Positions 28,044 through 38,488 of a stretch of 64,000 nt of DNA are shown in pieces. Origin of the DNA: Pirellulales bacterium (GTDB lineage: Bacteria > Planctomycetota > Planctomycetia > Pirellulales > JACPPG01). Position numbers and translations under genes: made by a program. The stretch is from contig DASYDW010000116.1 in the NCBI GenBank assembly GCA_036499395.1, positions 62,001-126,000 of the forward strand. Reading direction: 5' to 3'. The notes beneath the pieces are model-generated. The model was given only the letters and a program-made list of their open reading frames with translations, had not been told where the DNA came from and made no database searches. Every line of letters starts with the position of its first letter. Within the stretch, counting starts at the first letter, position 1.

Positions 28044-29486
28044 ATGCAATTACCATATTCCCGCCGACAGTTCCTGGCTGAAAACGCGATGGGCATTGGT
28101 GCGCTAGCTTTGTCTTGGATGACATCGCAAGAAGCGCGCGCCATCCCGGCCAAAGTACCGAAGGATCCGGCTCGCTTTGATCTCAAGCCCAAGGCGCCGC
28201 ACTTCGCCCCGCAAGCCACGGCGATGATCTCGCTGTTTCAGCATGGTGGGCCGTCGCACGTCGATCTTTTCGACCCCAAGCCCGAACTTACCCGGCTAAG
28301 CGGTACCGACTATCCAGGCGAGGTCGTATTCAGCTTCGTCAACAACGCCAGCAAAGCGCTCTTTGGCAGCCCGTGGAAATTTTCGAAACACGGCCAATCC
28401 GGCACCGAGCTTTCCGAGCTGCTGCCGCACCTGGCCGAGATCGTCGACGACGTCTGCTTGATTCGCTCGATGCACACCGGTGCCAACGGGCATGAAGTTT
28501 CGATCCGCTATTTTCATGGCGGCATCCCAGGGATCGTTGGCCGGCCGACGCTCGGCTCGTGGCTCGTTTACGGGCTGGGATGCGAAAGCCAGGAGTTGCC
28601 CGCGTACCTGGTGCTGACCGATCCCGGTGGCTTGCCGGTCGACGGCGTCACGAACTGGTCCAACGGCTTTATGCCTCCGTTGTTCCAGGGCACCGTGCTA
28701 CGGCCGAAAGAGCCGCGGATATTGAACCTCGAGGCGCCGGCCCATCTGCGCGGCGCCGTGCAGGATCAGAACCTGGCCTTCTTGCGCGATCTCAACCAGC
28801 GCCACCTAGCCGACCACCCTGGCGAAGGCGATCTTGAAGCCCGCATCGCCAGCTATGAATTAGCAGCCGCGATGCAAACCGCCGCGACCGAGGCACTCGA
28901 CGTCTCGCGCGAGACGGCCGCCACGCACGCCATGTACGGACTCGACGAACCCGCGACGCGCGAGTACGGCACGCGCTGTCTAATCGCCCGCCGCCTGGTG
29001 GAGCGCGGCGTGCGATTCGTGCAATTATTCATGGGCGGTCAACCCTGGGACAACCACACCGACATTCGCAATGGCTTGCCCGCCAATTGCAAGCGGACCG
29101 ACAAGCCGGCCGCGGCCCTGGTCAAGGATTTGAAGCAGCGCGGCATGCTCGACACGACGGTCGTACATTTCGGCGGCGAGATCGGCCGGCTCCCAGTCAC
29201 GCAGAGTCAAGGAGACATATCGAAGGCGGGCCGCGACCATAACGGACAGGGCTTCAGCATGTGGGTCGCCGGTGGAGGATTCAAGCCGGGCATGACTTAC
29301 GGTGAGACGGACGAATTCGGCCATCGCGCCGTAAAGGACATCGTCACTCCCAACGACTTCCAGGCCACCTTGCTACACCTCTTCGGCCTGAACCACGAGC
29401 AGCTAAGCTATCTGCACAGCGGCCGCGAGCAACAAATCACGGCCGGCCGAACGGCCCGCCTGGTGCGTGAGATTATTAACGCGTAA
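28044..29486 (+). CDS. DUF1501 family protein (sulfatase-fold, Tat-type signal)
   Basis: The 480-residue protein starts with SRRQFLAENAMGIGALALS, a twin-arginine signal. The mature part has the DUF1501 pattern: SLFQHGGPSHVDLFDPKP, SMHTGANGHEVSIRYFHGG, QLFMGGQPWDNHTDI and HFGGEIGRLPVTQ, then GRDHNGQGFSMWVAGGG. The family is related to the alkaline-phosphatase/sulfatase fold. It lies 76 bases after the cytochrome/DUF1553 gene on the same strand, an arrangement seen repeatedly in planctomycetes, so the two are probably co-transcribed and work together outside the cytoplasm. Confidence 0.93.
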   Translation: MQLPYSRRQFLAENAMGIGALALSWMTSQEARAIPAKVPKDPARFDLKPKAPHFAPQATAMISLFQHGGPSHVDLFDPKPELTRLSGTDYPGEVVFSFVNNASKALFGSPWKFSKHGQSGTELSELLPHLAEIVDDVCLIRSMHTGANGHEVSIRYFHGGIPGIVGRPTLGSWLVYGLGCESQELPAYLVLTDPGGLPVDGVTNWSNGFMPPLFQGTVLRPKEPRILNLEAPAHLRGAVQDQNLAFLRDLNQRHLADHPGEGDLEARIASYELAAAMQTAATEALDVSRETAATHAMYGLDEPATREYGTRCLIARRLVERGVRFVQLFMGGQPWDNHTDIRNGLPANCKRTDKPAAALVKDLKQRGMLDTTVVHFGGEIGRLPVTQSQGDISKAGRDHNGQGFSMWVAGGGFKPGMTYGETDEFGHRAVKDIVTPNDFQATLLHLFGLNHEQLSYLHSGREQQITAGRTARLVREIINA

Positions 29487-29894
29487 GGCGAGTGCCTGGA
29501 TACACGCCGACGATCGCTGCTTCCTTCGACCGCGCGTCAGGCCGTTCTGATAGTTTTAGCGCAATTGATTCTCGCGCAAATCGTCTCCATATGATGCCTA
29601 GCTCGTTACGCGAAATTTCTCTTGTGATTCCTGACGACCAGCGGCACAATTGCGATTGAAGGCACCTCCGCGACGTTTCCCATCTGTGAGTTCGTTCACG
29701 CCAAGTCGTCGGTCGTGCTGGCTCTTTTCAAATCCTTACGCTTCGCACGCCGCGCGATGCTGATCCTTGCATGACCTGGCACCGCCGTGGGCGCGCTGTC
29801 CGTCGGAACATTGCTTGCATCGCGTCAATTCAAAGTTGTCGCGCTCGTTCCTGAACGCGACAACTCACCACCTTTGGGAAAGGCCCGGTGTGCT
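29487..29894. other. Intergenic region, no gene seen
   Basis: These 408 bases lie between the DUF1501 gene and the first of two paralogous membrane-protein genes. No conserved reading frame, repeat or terminator was recognised. The last 20 bases form a leader that is repeated before the second paralogue (see the gene entries). Confidence 0.5.
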
Positions 29895-31637
29895 ATGGAC
29901 GAGCAGAGGCAGAATACGTCAAGCGAGCCGCAGGTCGAGATTCCTTCGAGCGTTCTTACGCGACAACTCTCAAAGCCAGCAAGCTCCGTGCGCGAAGTCA
30001 CACAACTGGCTCGCTTCCTCTACAACCACAATCCGTTTTATGTGATCAGCGCTTACCTGGTGCTGACGGGGTTGTGGCAATCGTTCAGTCATGACAGCAA
30101 ATGGCTCGTGGTCGGTACGATTCCGTTGGGCCTGGCCGCCTATACGGTGTTGTTGGCCGTTACCGCGTGGTTGATCATACGCCTGGGCCGGGTGTGGGAG
30201 GATGCGCGCAGCATTCTGCTGATCATCGTCATGATGTTCCTGGCCATTTCGATCAGCTTGGACCCGCTGTTGAATAACCGAGGGCAGCGCGGCCTGTGGT
30301 TTTCGTTGGCCGGACTGTCGTTTGCGGTAGCCTTGAGCGAGTCCGTCTTACACGGTATCTCGCTGCGGTTGCCGTTCTTGTTTCGTGGGCCGTATTACCT
30401 TTTGCTCGCGCTGTTCTTTCTCTATCCGTTGGCAATCAGCCCGCTATCGTCACATCCGACCTGGCCCTCTCTTTATTGGGCGCTATTTGGATTTTCGACC
30501 GTGGCCGGAGCCGTGTTCCTGACGCTCGTGCCTGCAGTCCTCCGCGGCGCCGCCTATCTAAATGACAATGGCAGCCCGTGGCGTTGGCCGCTCTACCCTT
30601 GGGTCTTGTTCGGCACACTTGGGCTGTGCGTCTGTATGCGTGCCTATTACCTGTGCGTGTCGTTCCTCCCTGTCGGCGGCAAGGCGAGCATTTTTGGCCC
30701 GTACTTTTTGATTCCCTTCCTGTTGGCCGTGAATGTCCTGTATGTCGAAGGTGCAGCGCAAGGGCGTGGAACGTTCGCCCGCCGAGTCGCTTTAATCCTG
30801 CCCGGCCTGCTGCTGGTGCTTGCCATGCTAGGACATCGCAGCGACCCGGTTTACTCGCGGTTTTTACATCGCTTCATCGACGCGCTCCATTCGACGCCGC
30901 TCCATCTGACACTGCTGGCCGTCGTCGGGCTGTACGCCTACGCCCTCGTACGGCGATTGCCCGGCGCCGGAAATGCCCTGGCCGGGGCTGTGTCGCTGTT
31001 GGCGTTCGTCGCACCCCAGACGATGGACCTGGACGGCATGACGTATCAATATGCCTGGCCCTTAATTGCAGTTGGCGGCGTGCAAGCCGCGATCGGTTGC
31101 GAGCGGCGTGATTCCCTGCGAACCTCGCTGGGCGCCGCATGTGCAATCGCGCCGCTGGCGCTCGGCGCGCACCTGGGATGGCTAACGCCGTATCGCGCAA
31201 TTGTTGTCGCGCACGCGGCGACTGCTGCCGTACTACTCGTTGGCGCGTTGTTTCACGACGAGTGGGCGCGCTTTCTGCGAATCGCGGGAGCAGGCCTGTT
31301 GGCGACTGGTACTCTGGCGGCGGCCAATGTTACCCCGAACGATTTTCCTCATCTGCCGGCCACGGTGATCTATCTCTATCCGTTCGTACCGGTCTTAATA
31401 GCGCTCGGTTACGCAAGGCGCAGGGGCGGAACACTGTACCAGGCCGCGGCAGCGGTCGGAGCCACCGTCTGGCTGGTCCCCTACGGCTGGGAAATCTATC
31501 GGCAGTTGAGGCAATCCATCCTAGGGCTCGACAAGATCACAGGCGGCGTACTGGTTTTCCTACTTGCCGCCACGCTCAGCTTTTTCAAAGCAGGTCTGTG
31601 GCAGCGCTGGTATCCAACACAGCGGGTCACGGATTAA
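29895..31637 (+). CDS. Polytopic membrane protein, tandem paralogue 1
   Basis: The protein has about 580 residues from ATG 29895, chosen because the second paralogue has the same start context (GGAAAGG about 10 bases upstream and MDEQ as first residues). After a polar N-terminal tail comes LARFLYNHNPFYVISAYLVL, then about 14 hydrophobic segments. Short recognisable stretches shared with the paralogue are WEDARSILLIIVMM, DNGSPWRWPLYPWVLFG and MDLDGMTYQYAWP. I do not recognise a transporter or enzyme family; the even hydrophobicity suggests a channel, transporter or membrane glycosyl-lipid enzyme, but that is speculation. Confidence 0.85.
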   Translation: MDEQRQNTSSEPQVEIPSSVLTRQLSKPASSVREVTQLARFLYNHNPFYVISAYLVLTGLWQSFSHDSKWLVVGTIPLGLAAYTVLLAVTAWLIIRLGRVWEDARSILLIIVMMFLAISISLDPLLNNRGQRGLWFSLAGLSFAVALSESVLHGISLRLPFLFRGPYYLLLALFFLYPLAISPLSSHPTWPSLYWALFGFSTVAGAVFLTLVPAVLRGAAYLNDNGSPWRWPLYPWVLFGTLGLCVCMRAYYLCVSFLPVGGKASIFGPYFLIPFLLAVNVLYVEGAAQGRGTFARRVALILPGLLLVLAMLGHRSDPVYSRFLHRFIDALHSTPLHLTLLAVVGLYAYALVRRLPGAGNALAGAVSLLAFVAPQTMDLDGMTYQYAWPLIAVGGVQAAIGCERRDSLRTSLGAACAIAPLALGAHLGWLTPYRAIVVAHAATAAVLLVGALFHDEWARFLRIAGAGLLATGTLAAANVTPNDFPHLPATVIYLYPFVPVLIALGYARRRGGTLYQAAAAVGATVWLVPYGWEIYRQLRQSILGLDKITGGVLVFLLAATLSFFKAGLWQRWYPTQRVTD

Positions 31638-31782
31638 GAATATTGAACCACGTCAAATTTACCGAGCCCGCAATCGTGGGCACCTACGTCAATCATTCAT
31701 TCATAAGGCATCGTGAAATGCTCCATTTCTATCTTCTTTTATTCCTTCTCATTCTTCATCCCTTGGAAAGGTCCGGTGTGCC

Positions 31783-33522
31783 ATGGACGAACAATCGCAG
31801 GCGATTTCGATTGAACTTGATGATGCCCTTGTGGCATCGACATCCGCGTCAACCGCGCAACATCGGGCCAGGTCTGTCAACGAGTTTGCGCAGCTCGCAC
31901 GATTCCTCTACAATCACAATCCGTTCTACGTCATCAGCGCGCTGTGCGTCTTCTCCGGCCTGTGGAGATCATTCAGCCAGGAGCCGGCCATGGTCGAGGC
32001 CGGGATCATCGCGCTCGGTCTGGCCGTTTATACGCTACTGTTGGCGCTGACCGCCTGGCTGATCGTCCGTCTGGGCGTCTGGGACGACGCGCGCAGCATT
32101 CTGCTGATCGTCGTGCTGATGTTGTTGGCGATTTCGATCAGCCTGGATCCTGTGCTGAATGCCGAGGAGCAACACGGTACATCGTTCGTGCTGGGGGGCT
32201 TTCTGTTCGCCCTCATCGTCAGCGAAGCCTTGTTGCGCACCATGCCGCTGCGTTTGCCGGCGCTGTTTCGCGTGCCCTATTATCTGACGATCGCGTTGTT
32301 CTTCCTCTATCCGCTGGCGATGAGCCCGCTCCTTGCCCATCCACCAGGCCCGGCACTTTATTGGGCTCTGTTCGGGTTTTCGGCCGTAGCCGGTGCGATC
32401 GCACTCACGCTAATTCCGGCCGTACGTCGCGGCGCCGCTTATGTGAACGATAACGGCAGCCCCTGGCGGTGGCCGCTGTATCCCTGGGTTTTGTTCGGCA
32501 TGCTGGGGCTGTGCGTCTGCTTGCGGGCCTATTCACTTTGTGTTTCTTTCCATCCGATCTTCGGAACGGAAAGTATCTTCGGCTGCTATTTTCTGATCCC
32601 CGTCTTGCTGCCGGTAACGTTGCTATTCGTCGAAGCAGCCGTTGTGTGGCACTCTGCTGCGGCGCGGCGCATCGCTCTGGCACTTCCGCTAGCGATGGTC
32701 GTGCTGGCGATGGCCGGACATCGGGCCGAGCCCGTCTACACCAACTTCGTCGATCGTTTCACGGAAACGATGCACGGCTCGCCGCTCGATGTGACGTTGC
32801 TGGTCGTGGTCGCACTGTATGGCTATTCGATAACGCGCGGAATGCGCGGAGCGGAAAACTTCTTCATCCCGTCACTGGCCGCGGTCAGCTTTGTATCAAA
32901 GTACAGCTTCGACCTCGATTCGATCAGCTACGACAGGGCGTGGCCGATGATCGTCGCCGGCGCAATACAATTTGCCCTGGGAATGACTCAACGAAGTTCG
33001 GCCCGCGCTAGCTCAGGCGCCGCATGCGCCCTGGTGCCGCTGGGCCTTGATTGGCAACTGGCAGGGCTCGCTCAGTACCGCGCGATTATCTTATTTCATG
33101 CCGTCCTGGTCGTGACACTGATCCTGGCTTCGATGTTTCGCGATCGCTTCGCTGAAAAACTGCGACGGCTCGGCGCTGCACTGCTGGTGATCGCCTGCGT
33201 AACTCCGGCGATCGCCAACTCTCGCACCTTTGGCCCGGTGCCAGAGGTTTTTTTCTACGTTTATCCGGTCGTGCCACTTGCAGTGGCACTGGTGTACGCG
33301 CGGTTCGTCGGCGGTGGACTGTACTACGCCGCGGCCGCTTCCGGTGCAACCCTTTGCACGGCCGCCTATGGCTGGCGAAGTTACCGCCATCTGCGGCACG
33401 TCATCGCCGGGCTGGATTTGATCGCCTGCGGAATTCTCTTCTTCTTAATGGCAGCGGTCGTCAGCTTTAGGAAGGCCAGACTTTGTCAGCGATGGCGCTC
33501 GAGGCGAGAAGCGCTAGAATGA
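31783..33522 (+). CDS. Polytopic membrane protein, tandem paralogue 2
   Basis: The 579-residue protein is clearly homologous along its whole length to the gene just upstream: both have LARFLYNHNPFYVISA after the tail, DDARSILLIVVLMLLAISIS, DNGSPWRWPLYPWVLFG and a C-terminal VSFRKARLCQRW-like end. The shared 20-base leader before the ATG shows that the duplication included the ribosome-binding region. The pair is separated by 145 bases without a terminator, so co-transcription is possible. Function is unknown. Confidence 0.88.
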   Translation: MDEQSQAISIELDDALVASTSASTAQHRARSVNEFAQLARFLYNHNPFYVISALCVFSGLWRSFSQEPAMVEAGIIALGLAVYTLLLALTAWLIVRLGVWDDARSILLIVVLMLLAISISLDPVLNAEEQHGTSFVLGGFLFALIVSEALLRTMPLRLPALFRVPYYLTIALFFLYPLAMSPLLAHPPGPALYWALFGFSAVAGAIALTLIPAVRRGAAYVNDNGSPWRWPLYPWVLFGMLGLCVCLRAYSLCVSFHPIFGTESIFGCYFLIPVLLPVTLLFVEAAVVWHSAAARRIALALPLAMVVLAMAGHRAEPVYTNFVDRFTETMHGSPLDVTLLVVVALYGYSITRGMRGAENFFIPSLAAVSFVSKYSFDLDSISYDRAWPMIVAGAIQFALGMTQRSSARASSGAACALVPLGLDWQLAGLAQYRAIILFHAVLVVTLILASMFRDRFAEKLRRLGAALLVIACVTPAIANSRTFGPVPEVFFYVYPVVPLAVALVYARFVGGGLYYAAAASGATLCTAAYGWRSYRHLRHVIAGLDLIACGILFFLMAAVVSFRKARLCQRWRSRREALE

Positions 33523-33566
33523 GTTGCTGCTAAAACAGATTGCTGCGATCTGGCGGCGCCGGCGCT

Positions 33567-36500
33567 CTATCGCGCCCGCGCCGACCAGGTCTCGGCCAAC
33601 GACCGCAGATCGGGAGTCGGGAGCGACTCGTCGGCAAAGTAATGCCGTTCGAGCGAGTTGATCGACGCCGTCAATTCCTGCGACGCCGCCGGAGCCAGAC
33701 CATTGTTGTTCTGAATATTGCGCAACAGTGCCAGCACGCTGAACGGCGTGATCGTGGCCGGCACGGGAAAGCGCGCCACAACGGGCTGACGTCGCCGCTT
33801 CGATGCGGCTCGGTATCCGGCCCAACCAATCAATCCCACCGGCGCCGCGATAGCCAATCCCCATAGCCACGGCCGGCGAACACCGCCGTACTGCTTTTCC
33901 AGCGAGATCTCTTGCTCGACCGTGGCCAGATCGGCGTCATCGTAACGCTGATAAGTCATTTCCGCATGCTCATCGCGCGCTTGCGGAAACGTAAACGTCT
34001 TGGGCCGTTCGGTCAGGTCCGTTCTTCCCACCAGGCTGACCGTACACAGCCGTTCGGAAATCACGACCGACTCGCTGCTTTCGGGATCGAAACGCGAAAC
34101 CGAGACACCGTCATCTTCTACGTTACCGACTTCGAATCCGTCGATCTTCACGTTCAGCATCTCGGCCAGCGGCGGCACCAAGCCGTGCGCCGTGGCTTTC
34201 ACCTCGAGGATCAACTTGCCCTCCTGCGCGCGACGCTCGTCCAACGTCTGCGTAATGGCCAGCGTGTCGTAGGGCCGGGTGCTTTTCTCCGGCGCCGAGT
34301 CGATCGGCAACGCCGCCGATTGTATCGGCAGCACGACGAAGCCCGATGTATCGAGAAAGTCGAGGTCCATCTTCAAGGTCGGCAGCTTATCAACCTGCGG
34401 TCCGTGACTTTTTAGAAGCAGATACGCGTACGGCGTGACGCGCCAGCCAGGCTCGTTGCTGGCCCGAGAATTCACGTCGTCTGCCTGAAAGGTCACCGAC
34501 ACGACGTCAAAGTTATCCTCCAGCACCGCCGTGACCGCCTCCTTGAACTTATCGCGATAGTTCTCCGTCGGCCGACCGTAATTGTAGGAGAAGAATATGT
34601 TGCCGTTCTGGTTCTGCAAATAACGTCCGAAGCCTCCCGATTCGCGCTCGATCTCGGGCGTGTGATATAGCTCGACGAACACGCCGAACGGTTCGTCGTG
34701 GCCAACCATGGCCGGACCGTCGAGCCGGGTCTCGAGTCGAATCTCCTTCACCAGGTCCTGATAATAGTCGTACAACTGCCGGGCCTCGCGGGCTTGCTTA
34801 TGGTCCCCCACGATCTCGAAGCCCGCCTTCAGATAGCGAAATTTCACCGTCGGCTTGAGCGAGCTCATTCGCGTAAAGAGCAGATTGGCGAAGCGATCCT
34901 GATGAAACTTTGCCGTGTCGCCCGGCAAGCTGGCCATTGCCTGGCGGATCAGCGGCGGCTGCCGGTCGTCCGGAGTCGAACGATGGTCGATCTGCGCCAA
35001 ATCGCTGCCGCCGAGTCCGGCGTAGAACCAATGTTCGTACACGTCGGTGGTCTGATCCTCTTCGCGCAACGAGGGAACGTCCTTGGCGTAAAGCTCGGCG
35101 GCCTTCTGGAAATCAGCAAGCGCACTAAGCCGATCGTGGCTGAATTCGGATGTCGGTGCCGTCTCCTGGCGATAAGCGATCTCGTCATGCGCGATGCAGG
35201 CCTGCGCCAGCACCAGGCGCCAATCGTCCGGTGTGCGTTTCAGTCCGTCGGCCACGACCTGGCTAGCGACACCATAGCCACGCAGCACTTCGGCCTCGAT
35301 ATCCTTCTTCTTGCGTTTCGTCTTCTTGGCCTCTTGCTCAGCCGGCGAACGCCACAGCGCCGCCAGGTTCTGCCGCATCTGCTGAGCAAGCTGCGCAAGC
35401 GTCTTCGACGACAGGGCATCCGCCGCGCCGAACACTTTTTCGATCGCCTCGGTGCGATAGACTTCGGCGCTGCTATGACAAGTGGTGAAGGCCGTCGTCA
35501 ATAGCGTTTCGTCCAGATCCTTGATCGGCAAGGTCCGCAGCCGCTTGACCCAACCGGCCAACTCGACAAGATTCCTCTCCTGTTTCGAACGTGTCAGCGG
35601 AATGCTCTCGGCCTTGCGCTCGAAGCCCCACATGAACATGTACGGGTTCGAATACCGCCGGCTGGCGTTGGGGTCATGATTCTTGGTCCATACACGAATA
35701 AATTCCTGAGCCAGCTCGCGCGCCAGCTCAGGATGGGATGCCGCCACGCGTTCGATGTACGGATACGCCCGCTCTTCTTCGGCAACCTTTAAATACAGTT
35801 GCGCGTACAGGGCGTAAAACCGTGGCTGGGCCAGCGCATCGACTTCGGCCAGCCACGCTTCACTGGGCGCCGCTTCGAGCACCTGGCTCGTGCCGATCGG
35901 CCGCGCCTGATTTCCTTGCTGCCGCTGCATCATCATGCCCGAGTCGTCGTCGTTCATGTAGAAAATATTGCCGAAGTTATCGCGCTGCATGCGCGGACCG
36001 TACATCGACGACTGCGAAGCAACTCGCGAGAAATCGGCCTCGCGCTGCCAGGAGTGCGCGAGCAAGGCCAACGTCGCCCTCCATTCGCGTGCCCGCTCGG
36101 GCGAGGACTTCAGCAGCGCCTCGACTGCGGTCTTTTGCAATTCCAGTGCCTTGAGTCGCGAATCCGGCAAATGCGGCTGCGACTGAATGCCCGTCGACGT
36201 CGCGTTGCCGATGGCGGTCAAGATGTTCATGCCCCGTTGCGGCTCCTGCGTGAAGCTCTGATCGAGCCACGCCTGGCCGAGGTCTTCTCGCACTTTCGGC
36301 GCGAGCTCGACGGCCAGCTTCAACGCCTCTTCTTGCTGCTTCGCATCGCCATCGACCAGGGCCAAACTGGCTTGAATCGTTTTCCAGGCTTGATCGAGCA
36401 GTTCCGGCTTGCGATCCTTACCGTGCTGCGCGATTCGCATGCGGGCCAGCAAATTGATCGCCTCGGCATCCTTCTCCTCGACCGCTTTCTCGAGCGTCGG

Positions 36501-37571
36501 CAGGAATGGTTCGACCTCGGCCGACTGTCCTGCACCGGCCAGCAGTTGCGCACACTGCCGCGGCGACAAGATCAACGTCTCGACGGGCTGCGTCGATTCT
36601 TTCTGCAAGCGCACGACCACGTCCGCAGCCACGGCGCCGGACTGCAAAGTCTGTCGCAGCAGGTTCGCCAACAGACCGATCGTTTCCTTATTGCGCTCGT
36701 GAGGGCAGGCACTCGCCAGGCCCAACACGTCGTCGAGGTTGCACTGTTGCTGCTCGGCTACGTTGCCGATACCGGGCGCATTGAATTGCTGACGCGGTTG
36801 CCCCGCGTTCTGCGGTGGCGCGGCCAGCGAGCGCAACATCTGGGCGTAACCGTCCTTCCCCTCGGCCGCGGGAATGCCCGCGAAATACGCCTTCGCCTCG
36901 GACCATTTGCCCAAGGTCACATGGCGCTGCAGTTCCTTCAGCTCCTTCTCGAGCGCTTTGGCCTCGGCCTCTTTCTTCTTTTGCTCTTCCTCTTGCTTCG
37001 TCTTTTCCTTGGCAGCCTTGGCATCTGCCTCGGCCTTCTTCGCCTTCTCTTGTTCCTCGGGCGTCACGGGTCCAGCCGGCTGCGCGTCGTCTTTCTTCAC
37101 CGCTTCATCGGCGGCTGACTTAGTAGCGTCGGGGGTTGTCTCCTTCGCCGCTCCTGTCGCGGGCTTGGCGTCACCGGCGTTTTCGTTTGCCGGCTTGTCG
37201 GCTTCTTTTTTTGGCTCTTCTTTCTTCTTCTCGTCGGCGGCCTTGGCATCTGCTTCGTCCTTCTTCGCCTCGACTTCTTTCCCTGGCGGCTCGGACCAGG
37301 CCTTTAGAATGGCCGACGGGCGGCGATCATAAGTCAGCGCCTTCAAACGCTTGTGCCGCTCAGTCTCGGTCGACTGCGCCGGCGTCGCACCTGCGGCGGC
37401 GGGCGTGGCCCCGTCTTGGCCTGACGATTCGGAGGACATTTGGTCGCCAAACGGGTCGCCATCTTCATCGATCGCTGACAGACCGAACTGCACAACCGCC
37501 TGGCCGAGAACGATCGATCCTGGGATACCGATCGCCAGCGCCGCGAGAATTGCAATCAAGCCACGTTTCAT
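33567..37571 (-). CDS. Large secreted/membrane-anchored protein with Lys/Glu/Ala-rich coiled coil, last gene of MoxR-VWA operon
   Basis: The protein has about 1334 residues from ATG 37571 (ATGs at 37589 and 37586 are alternatives). A signal-anchor (MKRGLIAILAALAIGIPGSIV) is followed by a low-complexity Lys/Glu/Ala/Asp-rich region at about residues 90-220, likely a coiled coil. A long helical, repeat-like region follows, then beta-rich domains, and near the C-terminus one membrane segment (WLWGLAIAAPVGLIGWAGY) and a short cytoplasmic tail of about 80 residues. The topology, a large periplasmic part with a C-terminal anchor, resembles BatD-like members of MoxR/VWA operons, but the sequence is not one I can name. 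Confidence 0.8.
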   Translation of the reverse strand: MKRGLIAILAALAIGIPGSIVLGQAVVQFGLSAIDEDGDPFGDQMSSESSGQDGATPAAAGATPAQSTETERHKRLKALTYDRRPSAILKAWSEPPGKEVEAKKDEADAKAADEKKKEEPKKEADKPANENAGDAKPATGAAKETTPDATKSAADEAVKKDDAQPAGPVTPEEQEKAKKAEADAKAAKEKTKQEEEQKKKEAEAKALEKELKELQRHVTLGKWSEAKAYFAGIPAAEGKDGYAQMLRSLAAPPQNAGQPRQQFNAPGIGNVAEQQQCNLDDVLGLASACPHERNKETIGLLANLLRQTLQSGAVAADVVVRLQKESTQPVETLILSPRQCAQLLAGAGQSAEVEPFLPTLEKAVEEKDAEAINLLARMRIAQHGKDRKPELLDQAWKTIQASLALVDGDAKQQEEALKLAVELAPKVREDLGQAWLDQSFTQEPQRGMNILTAIGNATSTGIQSQPHLPDSRLKALELQKTAVEALLKSSPERAREWRATLALLAHSWQREADFSRVASQSSMYGPRMQRDNFGNIFYMNDDDSGMMMQRQQGNQARPIGTSQVLEAAPSEAWLAEVDALAQPRFYALYAQLYLKVAEEERAYPYIERVAASHPELARELAQEFIRVWTKNHDPNASRRYSNPYMFMWGFERKAESIPLTRSKQERNLVELAGWVKRLRTLPIKDLDETLLTTAFTTCHSSAEVYRTEAIEKVFGAADALSSKTLAQLAQQMRQNLAALWRSPAEQEAKKTKRKKKDIEAEVLRGYGVASQVVADGLKRTPDDWRLVLAQACIAHDEIAYRQETAPTSEFSHDRLSALADFQKAAELYAKDVPSLREEDQTTDVYEHWFYAGLGGSDLAQIDHRSTPDDRQPPLIRQAMASLPGDTAKFHQDRFANLLFTRMSSLKPTVKFRYLKAGFEIVGDHKQAREARQLYDYYQDLVKEIRLETRLDGPAMVGHDEPFGVFVELYHTPEIERESGGFGRYLQNQNGNIFFSYNYGRPTENYRDKFKEAVTAVLEDNFDVVSVTFQADDVNSRASNEPGWRVTPYAYLLLKSHGPQVDKLPTLKMDLDFLDTSGFVVLPIQSAALPIDSAPEKSTRPYDTLAITQTLDERRAQEGKLILEVKATAHGLVPPLAEMLNVKIDGFEVGNVEDDGVSVSRFDPESSESVVISERLCTVSLVGRTDLTERPKTFTFPQARDEHAEMTYQRYDDADLATVEQEISLEKQYGGVRRPWLWGLAIAAPVGLIGWAGYRAASKRRRQPVVARFPVPATITPFSVLALLRNIQNNNGLAPAASQELTASINSLERHYFADESLPTPDLRSLAETWSARAR

Positions 37572-37651
37572 AACACTCTGCCTCATCAAGGTCGCTTTAA
37601 AATCTGAACGATGCTGTTCCTAACCCTACTACAGCTCCGACCCTGCCACGA

Positions 37652-38368
37652 TTAGTTCCCATGGTCGTCCGGTGGAGGTCCGGCGCTGGCGCCGCGGGCA
37701 TCCGATTTGCTCTTCGATGGATTGGGGTTCTTGTTCTTCCCCTTCCCTTTGCAGTTTCCGCTGCAGCATCCCTGGCATTGGCTCGGCAGGGGCAACGCCT
37801 GCAACTGGCTCAGGTCCAGCCGGGCCAAACGCACCGCCGCCTCGAGATCTTCCTCGCGTTCGAGCAATTGCGCGTCGTCACTTTTCTCGCGCGCCTTCTC
37901 GGCCAACAGCCGATAGAGCTGCCGCGAACCGTCGATCTCGGGCTCCCATTCCGCACGTGGCTTTCCTTCCAGCCGCATCAGCCACGTGAGATAATACTTT
38001 GCGCTGGCCAGCGCCGCCTCGCCGTCGGCCAATAACTTCGGATCGGTTTTGTCGTTGGCTTGCAGCTCGGGTACCAAGACGACCAACTCGTTGTAAGCTG
38101 CCGGCAACTGTCGCGCCAGCATCTGTGCCTTGGCACGCTCGACACGGATGCGCCGCTCCTCGGTCACCCGATCCTTCGGCAATCGCGAAATCGCGTCGTT
38201 GAAATGTTCGACCGCGGCTTTGTAATCCTCGCTGGCGATGCATTGCCGCGCGGCGCGCAGGCTGTCCTGCGTCGCGTCAAGTTCCATCCGCGTTTGCCCT
38301 GGGCCGTAGTGATACGCGCCCAACAGCGCCGGGATCAGCAGCCATACCGAAAGAATTAATCCTCGCAT
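37652..38368 (-). CDS. TPR-containing membrane-anchored protein of MoxR-VWA operon (BatC-like position)
   Basis: The protein has about 238 residues from ATG 38368, which has a perfect AGGAGG seven bases upstream. It begins with a membrane segment (GLILSVWLLIPALLGAYHYG), then TPR-like helices (AARQCIASEDYKAAVEHFND), and ends with a Cys- and Lys-rich tail (CQGCCSGNCKGKGKNKN). TPR proteins occupy this place (BatC/BatE) in Bat operons of other bacteria. The cysteine cluster near the end may bind metal; that is inference. It lies between the second VWA gene and the large terminal gene. Confidence 0.8.
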   Translation of the reverse strand: MRGLILSVWLLIPALLGAYHYGPGQTRMELDATQDSLRAARQCIASEDYKAAVEHFNDAISRLPKDRVTEERRIRVERAKAQMLARQLPAAYNELVVLVPELQANDKTDPKLLADGEAALASAKYYLTWLMRLEGKPRAEWEPEIDGSRQLYRLLAEKAREKSDDAQLLEREEDLEAAVRLARLDLSQLQALPLPSQCQGCCSGNCKGKGKNKNPNPSKSKSDARGASAGPPPDDHGN

Positions 38369-38488
38369 GACACGGCCTCCTGGTTCATGGGCGTTGTGCG
38401 AATTGTTCGCGATAGGTTTCTCATTGCTCTTCGTCACCACGCGTGCGGCATTCTCTGTAGCTGGCCTCTGTGAGGCCGATCAATATTC

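Noticed and set aside
35799-37118. 439-codon plus-strand ORF with Leu/Arg-rich translation
   Set aside because: Antisense to the Lys/Glu/Ala coiled-coil region, whose codons produce long open antisense frames.
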